Part shown: one piece after another, positions 44,601-58,500 of the stretch
How the letters are laid out: each line of letters begins with the position of its first letter
Position numbering within the stretch: the first letter of the stretch is position 1
From: Euglena gracilis
Lineage: Eukaryota; Euglenida; Euglenophyceae; Euglenales
NCBI GenBank assembly: GCA_039621445.1
Contig: CP154954.1
Location: 55,610,838-55,674,837 of the forward strand
Direction of reading: 5' to 3'
DNA: 64,000 nucleotides
Notes under the pieces: model-generated
What the model was told of the DNA's origin: nothing
The model's input: only the letters and a program-made list of their open reading frames with translations
The model's database searches: none
Translations under genes and position numbers: made by a program

Positions 44601-47600
44601 GAAGAAGAGGAGGGGGCGACGATGGCACCATCCGAGCGGCGGAAACTACAGAGGGCAAAGGGAGTATCTGGACCCACTCACTCTCGAAAATCCCCAGGGG
44701 AGGGGACACGCAGGCATTACATTAAGCTGTTGTACTGGGCAACAGGCTAATGCCCACACACACGCACACACACACACACATGCACGCAGGCACGCACGCA
44801 CGCACACCTGGCGAAGTTCAGCCGGGCGCTGAACTCCCCGATGAACGGCGTGACAGAGAGGGAGTATGGCGTCCCCGCCACGAAATACCGCAGCACCTCG
44901 TCCACCGCCTGTCGTGGGGCGGCGTACAGCGCCTTGCCCGTGAACGTCGGGGCCAGCGCCTGCATCGAAGGAAGGCACCTCAACGAGTTCCTGCTGTTGG
45001 GTAACGCCATGATTCCGCTGCCTGTTGAATTGCACTTGCGTGGGTGTGCACAGCCACTGAGTGTTTTGTCGCAGCTGGAAGGGGCCACCCCCATTCATAA
45101 ATTTGCCTCCGATGCATCTCTGATGACAAGAAGAAACGTTGCGGAGGATCACGACAAAGATGAGAATCCAAATTCGTGCAATCATGCGGGGACAATGCCA
45201 AAATGATCATTTCGGAATATTCCCTCAAAATGGCTTTGTGACAAAAAGTTGAATGTGCCTTTAATATGCTTTGTCACAGGACCCCCCCCCCCGCCAGAAC
45301 CCCACTGCAGGGGACCCTCGTTCGTGCCATCCCAATACGATGGATGGTATTAAGCAAACGGTCCCCTTCAAACACAAACGTCAAGCCCCCAAAAAAAGAA
45401 ACGCCCACTTTAGGCCATTTGGGGAATCCACCCACAAGAATGTCAAAGTTCTTTTAAGGCATTTCAGACGATTCAGCATCTGGGGTGGTAGGTCATGGGA
45501 GGTTGGGTGGCCGTTGGTTGGGTTGCGGCCGGCCGCGGCCGACCGTGGCCCAACCAAAATTGTGTTTTGGTTGGGCCAGCCGGCCACCGTCCAACCTTTT
45601 TTGGGGGGTTGGGCCCGCGGCCCAACAACTTCCGATTTTGAAACCCCAAAAATTGGGACTGGTTGGATCGCGTCCGGCCACAGCCGGCCGCGGCCACCCA
45701 ACCACAACAGATCCAACGACCGAAGCAGAACTGCATCGCACAATGGCGGGATAAATTGGCCCCTACAGGGCACCAGCTACCCCAAAGAGCCGCCCAACTA
45801 AGGTTGATACGCATGGGGGACCCTCGCTCGGGTCCCCCCATGTTTTTAACCCTATTTGGGCGTCTCTTTGGATTCACTGAATACCCTGTCGAGGCCAGTA
45901 TAACAAGGGTTCAACAGTCTGTGTGAGAATCTTAACCCAAACCTTATTCCTTCAAATAACGTCATAAAATCTTTTTTGCGATCACTTTTTTCAGTTGGTT
46001 GGGGCCGCGGCCGGCCAAGGCCCCAACCAAAAAAAAAAATGGTTGGGCCGCAGCCGGTTGGTTGGTTGGTGGCCGGCCGCAGCCTGCCGCGGCGGGCTGC
46101 AGCATCTGCCTCCCACGAACCAACCTCCCGCGACATCCCACCCCAGCATCTGGTCAATCCCCTGCGCACGCAAAAAGCGTTTCTGGAATTCAAAAGGTTG
46201 ACAGAAAACAGATAAGGAAAAGGAAATGAAGCGCCTCAGCAAACTTTGGAAGAAGGCGGTCTGCGACACCAATGTGGGGCAGACCTTGCTTGAGAGGCGC
46301 TGCCACATGACAACAGTGTTAGCAGCGATCAGGTCCTCCCACATCCGCCCCAGATGCACAGACAACTCCAATACGGATATCATCTAACCTCAGACTGGCA
46401 GTTGTTCGCGTGCGCTGCAGTGGTGTTTTTTTCGAACATGGATAAGAGACCGAAGAACCCGCAGACACATCGAACAAAATTCCCATTCTTTGAAAACCGC
46501 CCAACTTCAATGGTATTCAATGGTATTTGGGCAGGTGCCCAATATTTTTTTGCCTTTATTCCCTTTGAATTTTCATATTTATTTCCTGTCCTTTTTAAAG
46601 GTTTTGCCATTATTTTCCCACTCCCAATTTTGTCAGATTTAAATTCATCGGCGCCCAATCCTCCCCCCATGGCAGGAGGGTTGGTCCCGTCGGCCCGTTG
46701 AACAGCACGATGCTCTGGTTGGCGTCGGTGATCGGGGCACCGGCCTGGTCCGTGATACCGCTGGGGTTCAGCGCCGTCAGCGCCGGGTGCAGCCACGTCC
46801 GGATGTCCCCCTCCAGGATGCCGAGCAGCGTGGCCGCGTCCAGCACGTAGATTCACTTATTGACCCCCAGCAGGGGGGCAGTTTTTCCCGAGCCCACCCA
46901 CTTTTTTTCGAAAACCCACCCCCCCGACCCCCCCCCCCCGGGGTCAACCACCCACCCACCCACCCAAAAAGCCAAAACCAGCCGAAAACACTTAAAAAAA
47001 TCCGGCCTTAGGCCGGGCCAAAGTCAGACCCATGGCGCAAAGACCCAACCCACCCACCCACTCTCGAAAGCCCCCTCCAACACAGGGGTCACTCAGGTGG
47101 CAAGTGAAGCTATGGTCCAGCACCACGCTGTATTGGCTGATCGCTGCCAAGCCCCGTCGTTTGGCGACTTCAGTTCTGCTCCACACAAAACCTCCGCCAT
47201 TCAGAAACTCACGGAGTTGGCCCCCCACAAACACAAACAACCGGGTTGCGTATCTGGGATACATACGCAACTGTTGGGTCTTTCGAAAATCGAACCCAGG
47301 GGTCGCTCATATGGGGTGGCTTGTGTTTGGATTTCCAAACTTTGGAACGTTGTTTTTTCTGCGCCCAGTGCAGTGCCATTTTAAATTTTCATTCCTTCGT
47401 AGCATCTTGTCAAGGGTGGGTGCGTACGGGGCACTTCAGTGGGAGGGGCGGCCACACAAGATGTGGGTGGACTGAACATTTAAAAAGAGAAATAGGTTGC
47501 TGTTTCTTGGTGATTTATACCAAATGATGTTGCCGTATGAAAAAAAATAATCCAGATAAAGTGAGATTTTTTGAGTCCTCTCTAGCAGAAAAGTGTGCAT

Positions 47601-50600
47601 CCGGAGAAACCCAAAAGGAGTTTATGTCCTGCTTGCATTTTGCTTTGCATTTCTTAGCTTGTATAAACTTGTATATTTTGAGGTGCCTTTACATTCTCTC
47701 TTTCTTGTTGCATGTTTTGCAATTATTCTTGTGTTCTGGCTGAGAAATACATTATTCAGATAAAGAAGTTACTTCCACTTTGCGAAAAATCGAAAACTGG
47801 AAGGTTCAAGTATGCAAAAAAAAAATGATCATTCATCCAAAGTTTGCATTTTGAAAAAATTTGCAAATTTTTCAATTTTGAAATTGGAAAACGACAAAAA
47901 AAATTCAACAGTATACAACTTGTACATTCTCCCCCATTCTGCATCAGGAGGTTATTCTCCAGTCCAGACAACCCTGGGTAAATTGTTGCGGGGGAAAGGG
48001 AGGATCCATCCCACAACGGCACCAGAATTGATAACAGGGCGCAGCTCGGCCACCGCCAGCCCCAGCCCGGCAAAGCCAAACGTCGCGGTTCCCGGTGGGC
48101 TCAGCGCCGGGTGCCGCACCGTGACGAAGTCGAAGCCGTTGAGGGTGCCCCCGGCCGGCTCCCCAGCCGTGTACTCCACCGCCGGCAGGGGCCGCGGCTC
48201 CGCGGTGGATTTGCTGTTGGCGTGGGTTTCCACTTTGGCCATCGTTGCTTTGGGTAGCCACTTGTTTCCCAGAGGCTTGGGTTGCCCAAAACATCCAGAA
48301 ATGCCCACAACCAAATAATGTTCCCCCAGGAATGCTATTTGGGGTGGAAAAGTCCACCCCTTATTATTATGGGGTATTACTGTGGGGATAAACTGAGATT
48401 CATAGAGGTGCTGGTGGCCCAGTACCTCTAGTGGTGGAGGTGCTGGGGGCCAGGGTTTTTTTTTTTAAGACAGGGGGGGGTCCTACCCACCCACCCACCG
48501 GAGCAGGAAAAAGAGCAGGAAAGCAGGAGGAGCAGGAAAAAGGCTGACTAGACCCCGCCCCGGGGTCTGATTTTCTTAAGCACGCCCTGGCCAGGGACTT
48601 TGGGGGTCCATATCAAGAGCATCTCTCTGAAGAAGAAAAAACGTTAGAGAGTTTCTTTATGGATAGAGGGGGTTCTGAACAATGGGCAGTGAATCGCCAT
48701 GCTAATCAGTGTTGGCCAACTTGCATAATGCCAGGCAGGGGGGTAGGGTTTTTGGGAGGTGCCTACCCATAGCAGGCACCCTCTGACCCCGGCGCCTTCG
48801 GCCATTTTCAATGAAAATTTTCTGGGTCCCCCCCCGGACCCCCTGGGGTGTGCTTGTTATGGGCAGGCACCCCATGGCACCCACCCACCCCCTCCCCCCC
48901 CCCCCGGTCGGTAGCAAGCCTGCCCCCCCTGAGGGGGGCCGGGGGGGGGGGGGGGGCGGTCCCGGGGGACCCACTTACTTTCCCCCGAAAATGGCCAAAA
49001 TCGCGAAAAATGCTAAAAATAGCACCTTTTCAAAAAAAGGTTTTGGCACCTTCGGCGCAGAAAACTATAACCCATTCCCCCCTTCCTGTCCCCCCCCTGG
49101 ACCCCCCCCCCTGGACCCTGGCCCCCCGGGGGGGGGGGGGGGCGCCAGGCTCCGGCCACCTCCACATACACAGACAAAATGAGCCAGAGGCGAACAACAG
49201 CGCCAGGCCAGAAGAAGGGATAAAAGGCACCAAAAAAACAGCCACAGTGCACACAGGGGGGGGGGGGCTCGGCCGGACCCACCCACCCTCCCCCCCCCGG
49301 GGTCCACGACTCAAAAAAAAATTCCTTCTGGGGAACCAGCACCTCCACCACCCTAAAAAAACGTGAACAGAAAAGATCGGAGGGGGGCGACCCCTGTGTG
49401 AGACGCCGGGCTGGACGATGGGGTAGAGACAGGTCGCCCATCCATACAATGGCGCAGCTCCCATCGACTCGGTAACTTGCAACGAGGAACCCCTTTCCCC
49501 GCGTTTTCGGAGTAAAATGCCGTCCATGGAGGGGGGGGGGTTGATAAAAAGAAAAACATGGTCGATGCCGCTTCCCCGTGGGGGAACCTGCGGGAGGAGC
49601 CAACGGTTCTCAGAGGGGCAAGGGCAGCCTGGGCACACCGCCACCAGCTTCTCAAAGATGGGGACGACGTTGGCGTCCACGAGGCCGCGGAGCACCGTGC
49701 TGGCCGGGAGGGAGAACACCGGCCGGCCCCGGCATGTCACGTCCGTGGTGAGCCGCTGCGGTCGCTGCACTCCCTGCGGGGAACCATCCCTAACCTGGGG
49801 GACGCGAGGATGGGACCAGGGAATTTCTTAAGGACCCCCCGGGGGGGGGGGGTCCAGCCTCCGGCTGGCAAAAAGGCTGCTGGCTGGATTTGAGCTGCTG
49901 GCTGTACCCCCCCCCCCCCCCCGGGGGGGGGGGGGGCGGCGGGGGGGGCCCGGGGCTGGAGCGGGCTGGGCTGGGCTGGGTCGAGGAAAAACAAAATTTT
50001 CTGACACATTTTGGCCATTTTCGACATTTTGATGGGTGGAGCTAGATCAAGGCTGGGGGGCTGTAATGGAGGGGCTGTGATGAGGGGGGAAAATGCAGGG
50101 ATAAGTGAGCTGGACAGCCCAGTTGGCTGGCCGGCCTGCGGCCGGCTGGGCCGGCCTTCGGCCGGCTGGCCCGGCCTCCGGCCGGGCTGGACCCGACTTT
50201 ATTTCACTCGACCCCGGGGGGGGGGGGGGCTCCCAGCCCGAATTTGGGCTGCTGGCTGGATTTGAGCTGCTGGCTGGCTGGACCCCCCCCCGGGGGGTAG
50301 GGTACCCTCCGGCTTAAGAAATTCCCTGGATGGGACTCCAATGTTCCGCTGTGCGAGCAAAGCCCAGGAGAAACGGCCTAAAGATGTGCCTGATTGGCCT
50401 ATTTGGAGACGATGAGGCAAAAGGAAGCCCACAACAGCCTGCAAGAGAGTGAGAAGAGAAAATAGTGGAATTATAAAGGGGGATGAATATAAACCGAAAT
50501 GCTGGCGATGCCCGATAGTGCGCAGACCATACCTCCAACCCGGGGATGCCAACGAGGGTCGTCGCACGGAGTGCTGCGGGCGCACCACCACGTCGCGGAC

Positions 50601-52547
50601 CACAGAGGGCAGGCGAATGAAGAAGTGGCGGTCAGTCACGGCCTGCACCGTTGACAGGGAGAAACACCTCAGTCAGCCAGTTGAGAAAATGCTTGTATTG
50701 ACTGGGCCAGTTGTCCACACAATTGTCCATTTGGGGAGGGGGGGTTCAGGCTGCAGGATGAATACAAATCCGTTGTGCATGGCTTAGGACTGAACGAAAC
50801 TCCTGAAGCCGGGCATGACGGTCAGGGAGCTCCCTGGACGCATCGGCCGTGTAGAACCAGTACCAGAACGCCACCGTCTCCGCCACATGGTCGCACGTGG
50901 CGCCAGCGCGCAGCGTGGCCTTGCGGAGCACGACGTACGTGTATGTCACGATGGGCCACGCATTGACCCCCTGGGCGTTGTTGAGGTTGGCGGTGAGGTG
51001 CTGGTAGGCAGCGCCTGTGACACAATCACACCGACCCCCAGGGGGATTCTGCTTGCATGTTGCAGCACTGGGCCACCTTGGGGGGGTGGGACGTTGCCAT
51101 GAATAAGTTGAATGGTGGGACCCCCGGGGCTCACATCAATACCACGATCGGGGGTTCTTGGCCGACGGCGTTTTAATGCCTGGATTGCATTTTCCCCTCG
51201 TTGGCTGCTGCTTCGGCCAGCCCGCTTCTTTACAATTAAACAAAACTTTACAATTATTTTGGGGCATTCAATTTTGATGGTCACTGTTGCTTTTGAAAAT
51301 ATCGTTGGATCGAAAGATTTGGATACATACCTGACAAACTGGTGTGGGACAAGTTTATTTCTTACTTGCTTTTCAAATAGGTGTTACATTCATCTGTTAA
51401 TAAATTAATATGAATAAAAATAACACGAAAGAAGCCATTTGTGATGCGGAGGTGTTTCCAGGCGGGGCCTGGGCGTGTGGGATCGTCTCCGTTGTTCCCA
51501 AAGTCGAGCCCCATCTCCAGCACCAGGCCGCTGCCCGTGCGCTCTGGGGGACCATATGCCATTCAGCCCCGCTCCGGACAAAGGGTGGGATTCTGGCGGA
51601 CGTTGGGTGAGTGGAGGGTTATCAAAATTCGAGAGGGGAGGGCTGGTCAAATAAACTGCTGGCGGGAAGAAGGCGACTGGTTGGCTGGACCCGAGCCGAG
51701 CGGTGGGGTCCCCTCCCGCCTGTGCAACGTCCTGAACCGTAGTCCAGCGCTGCACTCCCAATGTCACCCCGTGAGGGGCAGACAGGTTGCTGGGGAGCAG
51801 CCTGGGCAGTACTGCGTACGTCGTGCTGTCCATCGACGCCGCCACCACGACGCCGGGCGCCTTCTGCAGCCGGGCCATGGGGACGTAGAAGTCGCGGGCG
51901 TCGCCGTACACGGAGTAGCTGATGGTCCACGGCGTCTGCAGGACGTGCGTGTTGACGCCCTCGTAGCCCTGCCTCTGGGTGGTGGCTGCCGCCATCCAGG
52001 TGCTTGGGGGCTGATTGCAATGTTCAAGGTGACCCACCCCTGCGAGCCCTGTGCCTTTCCTGTCTCAATGGGTCCGGCAACCCTGTCAATCGATCGGTGC
52101 GGTGACAGGCAGACAAAAGCTCTCGGAAAGACGAAACACAGACTGACAGCACGCAGACCGACAGGGAGCCAAAGGTCTTCCCAAAACCGCTCAACGATAC
52201 ATGAGAACACCAGAACGTTCGGAAACAATGAACAGAAGTCAGGCATGCGTCATCGGCAGGCATCAGGATGGTCAGAGTGCCCCATGTGTTGTCGCTCATA
52301 TTTACCCACGACGTGAAATTCGGCCAAAACAGTGCCAGCGCACGCTGAAACACAGTGGTGACGTCGCTGCTTTCCTGAAGGACCACCACCTCGATGGGCT
52401 GGTTTGGCGGTCCCAAGCTTTGTCACTGAAAAAGAGGACGTGAACAGGATGAGCACATTCATTTCGGCACATCCATCCACACACGCATATATATATATAT
52501 ATATAACAGATATAAACATAAATTAAAAGAGATAGATAGATATATAT

Positions 52548-52585
<38 letters not shown>

Positions 52586-55303
52586 CTATAATATGTATAT
52601 GTATGTGGATGTATATATATATATATATTTGGACGGGATTTCAAGACCCTCAGGGGGGGCTTATATATATATATATATATATATATATACTATATAATAT
52701 TATATCATATATATATATATATATCTCATATATAGATATATATATATACATATATATACATATATATGTATATATATATACACACACATATATATGCACA
52801 TATACACACACACATATGTCTAAATATGTATATATACACGCACATTCATATGGGTAATTGATTCGGGGTTGGGTGGTATGTTGGCACCAGGGTCCCACCC
52901 TCCGGTGGTTTTGTGTTGTGTGCGTTCATTTTACATTACATATGGATTGGTTCTTTGACACTGGTTGAATGGAAATCTCTAACTTTTGGCTCCCTTTGGT
53001 CCGTTATTGAAAAAAAGAACCAATATATTAATCTTGTGTACACAAACATACATACATACACACTTACATGCATACATACATACATACATACATACATACA
53101 TACATACATACATACATACATACATACATACATACATACATACATACATACATACATACATACATGCATACATGCATACATACATACATACATACATACA
53201 TGCATACACACACACACACAGACAGACAGACAGACAGACACACAGACAGACAGACAGACAGACAGACATACATGCATGCATGCATGCATGCATGCATGCA
53301 TGCATGCATGCATGCATGCTTGCATACATACATACATACATACATACATACATACATACATACATACATACATACATACATACATACATACATACATACA
53401 TACATACATACATACATACATACATACATACATACATACATACATACATACATACATACATACATACATACATACATACATGCATGCATACATACATACA
53501 TACATACATACATACATACATACATACATACATACATACATACATACATACATACATACATACATACATACATACATACATACATACATACATACATACA
53601 TACACACATACATACACACATACATACACACATACAAACATGCATTGCACACGTAGAAACATGCATGCATGCATGCAGGCAGGCAGGCAGGCATGCGGGC
53701 GGGTGGGCGGGCGGGCGGCGGGCAGACAGACAGACAGACAGACAGGCAGGCAGACAGACAGACGGACGGACAGACAGACAGACAGACAAAAAAATTCGCC
53801 CTCTCACCAGCCCTCTAGCTCAAGGGAAATTACAGCACCTCTGGTCAACCGATGTGGCAACGGCTGGCTGGGACGTTCCACGACGTGAAGTTGGGATTGG
53901 TGTCACGGATGCGAACATCGTCCCACGACCTGCAGAGAAGAGGTCAGAGGAGCGTGCATCACAGTGTAGCCACAAGGGAATGCAGAAACCCCACATTCGC
54001 ATTGGGAAACTATTGGGGCTGGTGAGAATCCACGATCCTTAACAGACAAATTTCTGTTTTCAGGTTCAACAGAAGGTTCTGGACACTCAGGTTTTGAAGA
54101 GGATCAAGATAAAGCAATACTGTATTTTAATATACATGTTTTCCCCAATGCACTGTTCCTACACACGCACAAAATAGCTTGTGATTTGATTGTTGATCCT
54201 TCGACCCCTAAAGAAAAGCACACACTGAGGGAAAGACATTGGGTCCCACTGCGTCAGTCAGGTTCAGAGCCTCCTGGGACGGACAAGTGGGGTTGTGGTT
54301 CGAACCCCCATTTCTGGTCTGGCAGGAAAAGAGGAAAGATAAAAACAGGATATCCTTCAAAAAAAAGTATTTTAAACAGGAACAACACAAAAAAAAACGG
54401 AAATGAACAGAATACAGACACCATTTCGATTTAATTCAATTCTTCGAGGTCTGGGTTATTTTGGACATTTATTTTGCACCATTTCTACGCAGGCATTTTG
54501 TGTGCTGAAAACTTAATTAAAAAGATGTCCAAAACCATTGATTGAAGTGAAAGTTTGTTCAGAGTTTGTAAGCTTTTTGAAGCCAAAATCATTTCCAATA
54601 GATATTAAAAAAAACAACCAAAAAAAATGTGGGGGAAAGCACCAACGACCCAAAAAAAAAAACCACGAAAAAAAGCGTTCAAACCGCAAAAAACAACAAC
54701 AACAGTGCCAGACACCCATTTTCACCTCAAAATGCACATAAACAAATTCTTGGTACCAGACCTTCTTCCCAAAATGTGCTGTTTTTTTAGGACAGGGGGA
54801 GGGGGTCCGAGGTCCCAGGTCCCAGGTTCGGTTCCCGAGGGAAGGATTTACCCTAGGGATGAATTTGCAGGGTCGAACCCAAGGGATGAATTTTGACGGG
54901 CTTCAAAGTGCCCCAAAACGACGTGTGATTTCTCTTAACAATTTAAAAAAAAAATGATAAAAACATGAGTTTTCCAGCTCACGTGCCAGAAACTCACTCA
55001 ATATCTCACTTAATACATTAGGTATACAGTGCGGAAGAAACCTATGGGAGACAAAACGATGCAAAACTACCCCAATTTTCCCATAATTTTTCCCGTCCAA
55101 TGTGTTATTCCTACGCCCCTTGGGGGGCCACTTTCAGGGGGGCACTGTCCCAATAAAAAAAAGTAAAAAAATCCCAGTAAAAACTGTGGGAAAAAAAACT
55201 TACATCATCAAAACTTAAAAAAAATACCATCATTTTCACTGAAAATTTGAATTTCTCACAAGTTTTTTTTTTCAAAATCAAAAATTTCCTATATCTATAT
55301 ATC

Positions 55304-55342
<39 letters not shown>

Positions 55343-55562
55343 ATATATATATATATATATATATATATCTATATATATATATATATATATATATATGCTG
55401 CTATATATATATATATATATAGCAGCCTAACCCTATATATATATATATATATTATATATGTACATATATATAGATGTAGATATAGATAGAAATATATATA
55501 TATATATCTATACATATATATATTATCTATATATAGATATATCTAGATATATCTAGATATAG

Positions 55563-55598
<36 letters not shown>

Positions 55599-58500
55599 AT
55601 ATATATATATATATATAATATATAACATATAATATATATAACATATATATATATATATTCCATAAATTTCATCTTCCCTACTTTTTGTCCGCAATGTAGG
55701 TGGGTGCACATACTTTGGGCTGTTTTTGGCCCTTTTTTGGCTCATGTCGTCACTTTGACTGCTTTTCTTTTCTTTTCTGCAACTTTTTTTTGCCGTTTCG
55801 GCCACTGTTGGCCACTTATTTTCCAGGGATTTATGGCATTATTCTAATTTTTTGTCAACCTTGTTGGAAATTTTGGCTGTTGTCGCAACCTTGCAGAATC
55901 AAGTTGGTTTAGACAAAGGTACGCCAATTTTAAGCATTTTGTGTTATTTGCAACCATTTTCTGTGACTATTTTCTTCCCTCGCCATTTTGGAACTTTCAG
56001 GCATTTTTGTGGTTTTCACCAGTTTTGCGCAATTTGGTTTTGCAATATTTAGTAGGATTTTGTTCTGCCAATTTCTTTGGTTACCAATTCCCCCCAGCAG
56101 TGATTTAACCATCCAACAAAGGTTTGCATCTGGTCCTCACAGGATTGGGGGGTGGGATATACTTTTCGGCGCCAAAGGCGCGGAAATTTTTTGAAAAACT
56201 GTGCCATTTTAAGCTTTTTTTTGTGATTATTCGGCCATTTTCGGGGAAAATTGAGTGGGTCTCCCGAGACCCCCCAGGGGGTGGGTGTGTGGTGGACCCC
56301 CCCTCCCGGTCTTAAAAAAAAACCCTGGTTGGATGCACTCCAACCTTCCTGTCCAGTGGCCGGACTTGCCCAGCTCTGGGGACCCTCCAACCCCAACCCT
56401 GGGGGGGTGGGGCTTGGCCAAACGGACCCACCCTACCCCCCCCCGGGGTCCAAGACTAAAAAAAAACCCCTGCGTCCAACCACACCTGATCTGCCCGCTG
56501 AAAATCTGCGCCAGTGCGGTCTTGCTGAGGGTCAGACCCTCAGCGCCGTTCAGGTTGTAGACGGGGACAATGGCGGCCGCCAGGGTGGGGTACATCTGTA
56601 GGTCAGAAATGACCTTCTTTGGAGGAAAACGCAATGTACTCCGAGGGCAAGGGAGGGAATTTGATCCAAAAACGTCGGAAATATGTCCACCCTGCATAGC
56701 TTGGTACGTTGGAGTCATTGACCAAAATACGTATCCCCACAGTAAACCCCTCCCCAAATAACCTGGCGGGGTGCCAGGTTATTGGAACCAACTTTTGGCC
56801 CTGTCCCCTGGGAGGGTTACGGTAGGAGGATGGACAGTAGGAGGAGGATCTCGATCCTCCTCGAATGTCGTTCGAGGTGGTTCGAGATCCTCCTCGAACG
56901 TCGTTCGAGGTCGTTCGAGGAGGATCGAGATCCTCCTCGAGTGTCGTTCGAGGTCGTTCGAGGAGGATCAAAATCCTCCTCGAACGTCGTTCGAGGTCGT
57001 TCGAGGAGGATCAATATCCTCCTCGAATGTCGTTCGAGGTCGTTCGAGGAGGATCGAGATCCTCCTCGAATGTCGTTCGAGGTCGTTTGAGGAGGATCGA
57101 GATCCTCCTCGAATGTCGTTCGAGGTCGTTCGAGGAGGATCAAAATCCTCCTCGAACGTCGTTCGAGGTCGTTCGAGGAGGATCAATATCCTCCTCGAAT
57201 GCCGTTCGAGGTCGTTCGAGGAGGATCAAAATCCTCCTCGAATGTCGTTCGAGGTCGTTCGAGGAGGATCAAAATCCTCCTCGAACGTCGTTCAGGGAAT
57301 ATTTTTGAAAAAATCTTGACCCTAACCCTATTCCTTCCAATAACCTCAGAAACTCTCTCGGTATAAGAATGTTTTTGAACAAAAATATTTACGAACAAGT
57401 GCATTCCTTCTCAATGTCCTACTCGAATAATATTCAGGGAATATTTTTGAATAAAAATGAGTGTATTCCTGCATAAGAAAAAATATGTTTCTTTGGGAAA
57501 GCGTGGAAAAGCGCGGCGCCTCGCTCGGGTCCCCCCATGTTTTTAACCCTACTTGGGCGACTCTTTGGGTTCGCTGTGTACCCTGTAGAGGGAAATATAG
57601 CAACGATGAGCGGGATGGTGACAACCGTTGGGGATGAAATCTTGACCCTAACCCTATTCCTTCCAACAACCTCAGAAATTCTCTCGGTATAAGAATGTTT
57701 TTGAACAAAAATATTTACGAACAAGTGCATTCCTTCCCAATGTTCTTCTCGAATAATATTCAGGGAATATTTTTGAATAAAAATGAGTGTATTCCTGCAT
57801 AAGAAAAAATATGTTTCTTTTAAAATGCGTGGAAAATTTCCCCCTACAGGGTACCAGCTACCCCAAAGAGTCGCCCAACTAGGGTTAATACACATGGGGG
57901 GACCCTCGCTCGGCGCCTTCGGCGCCTCGCTCGGGTCCCCCCATGTTTTTAACCCTAGTTGGGCGACTCTTTGGGTTCGCTGCGTACCCTGTAGAGGGAA
58001 ATATAACAACGATGAGCGGGATGGTGAAAACCGTTGGGGATGAAATCTTTACCCTAACCCTATTCCTTCTAATAACCTCAGAAATTGTCTTGGTATGGGA
58101 ATATTTTTGAACAGAGCATCTCAGAAATTCTTTACCCTAACCCTAATCCTTGTAGTAGCCACAGAAATTATCTCGGTATATGAATATTTTTATGGATAAT
58201 ATATATTGTTTTTTTGAATAAAAATATATTGTTTTTAATATTAATATATATTGTTTACTTGAATAAAAATATTTACCAGTGTGCATTCCTGTGTAATAAA
58301 AAAACAAACAGACTCAAGAACAATGAGCAACGGTAACAAATTCCCAAAAAAAGGCAACATTCCTGTGTAGCAAAAAATATGTTTCTTTGGGAAAGCGTGG
58401 AAAATTTCCCCCTACAGGGTACCAGCTACCCCAAAGAGTCGCCCAACTAGGGTTAATACACATGGGGGGACCCTCGCTCGGCGCCTTCGGCGCCTCGCTC

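Noticed and set aside
52913-54042. Open frames of 230-324 codons of YIHT/HTYI or VCMY type
   Set aside because: Translation of the (CATA)n repeat; equally long frames occur on both strands.
56771-57319. Repetitive protein-like frames (SFEVVRGGS repeats)
   Set aside because: The 43-bp palindromic unit is open in all frames on both strands; no splice sites or composition support coding. The same applies to 58921-59516.
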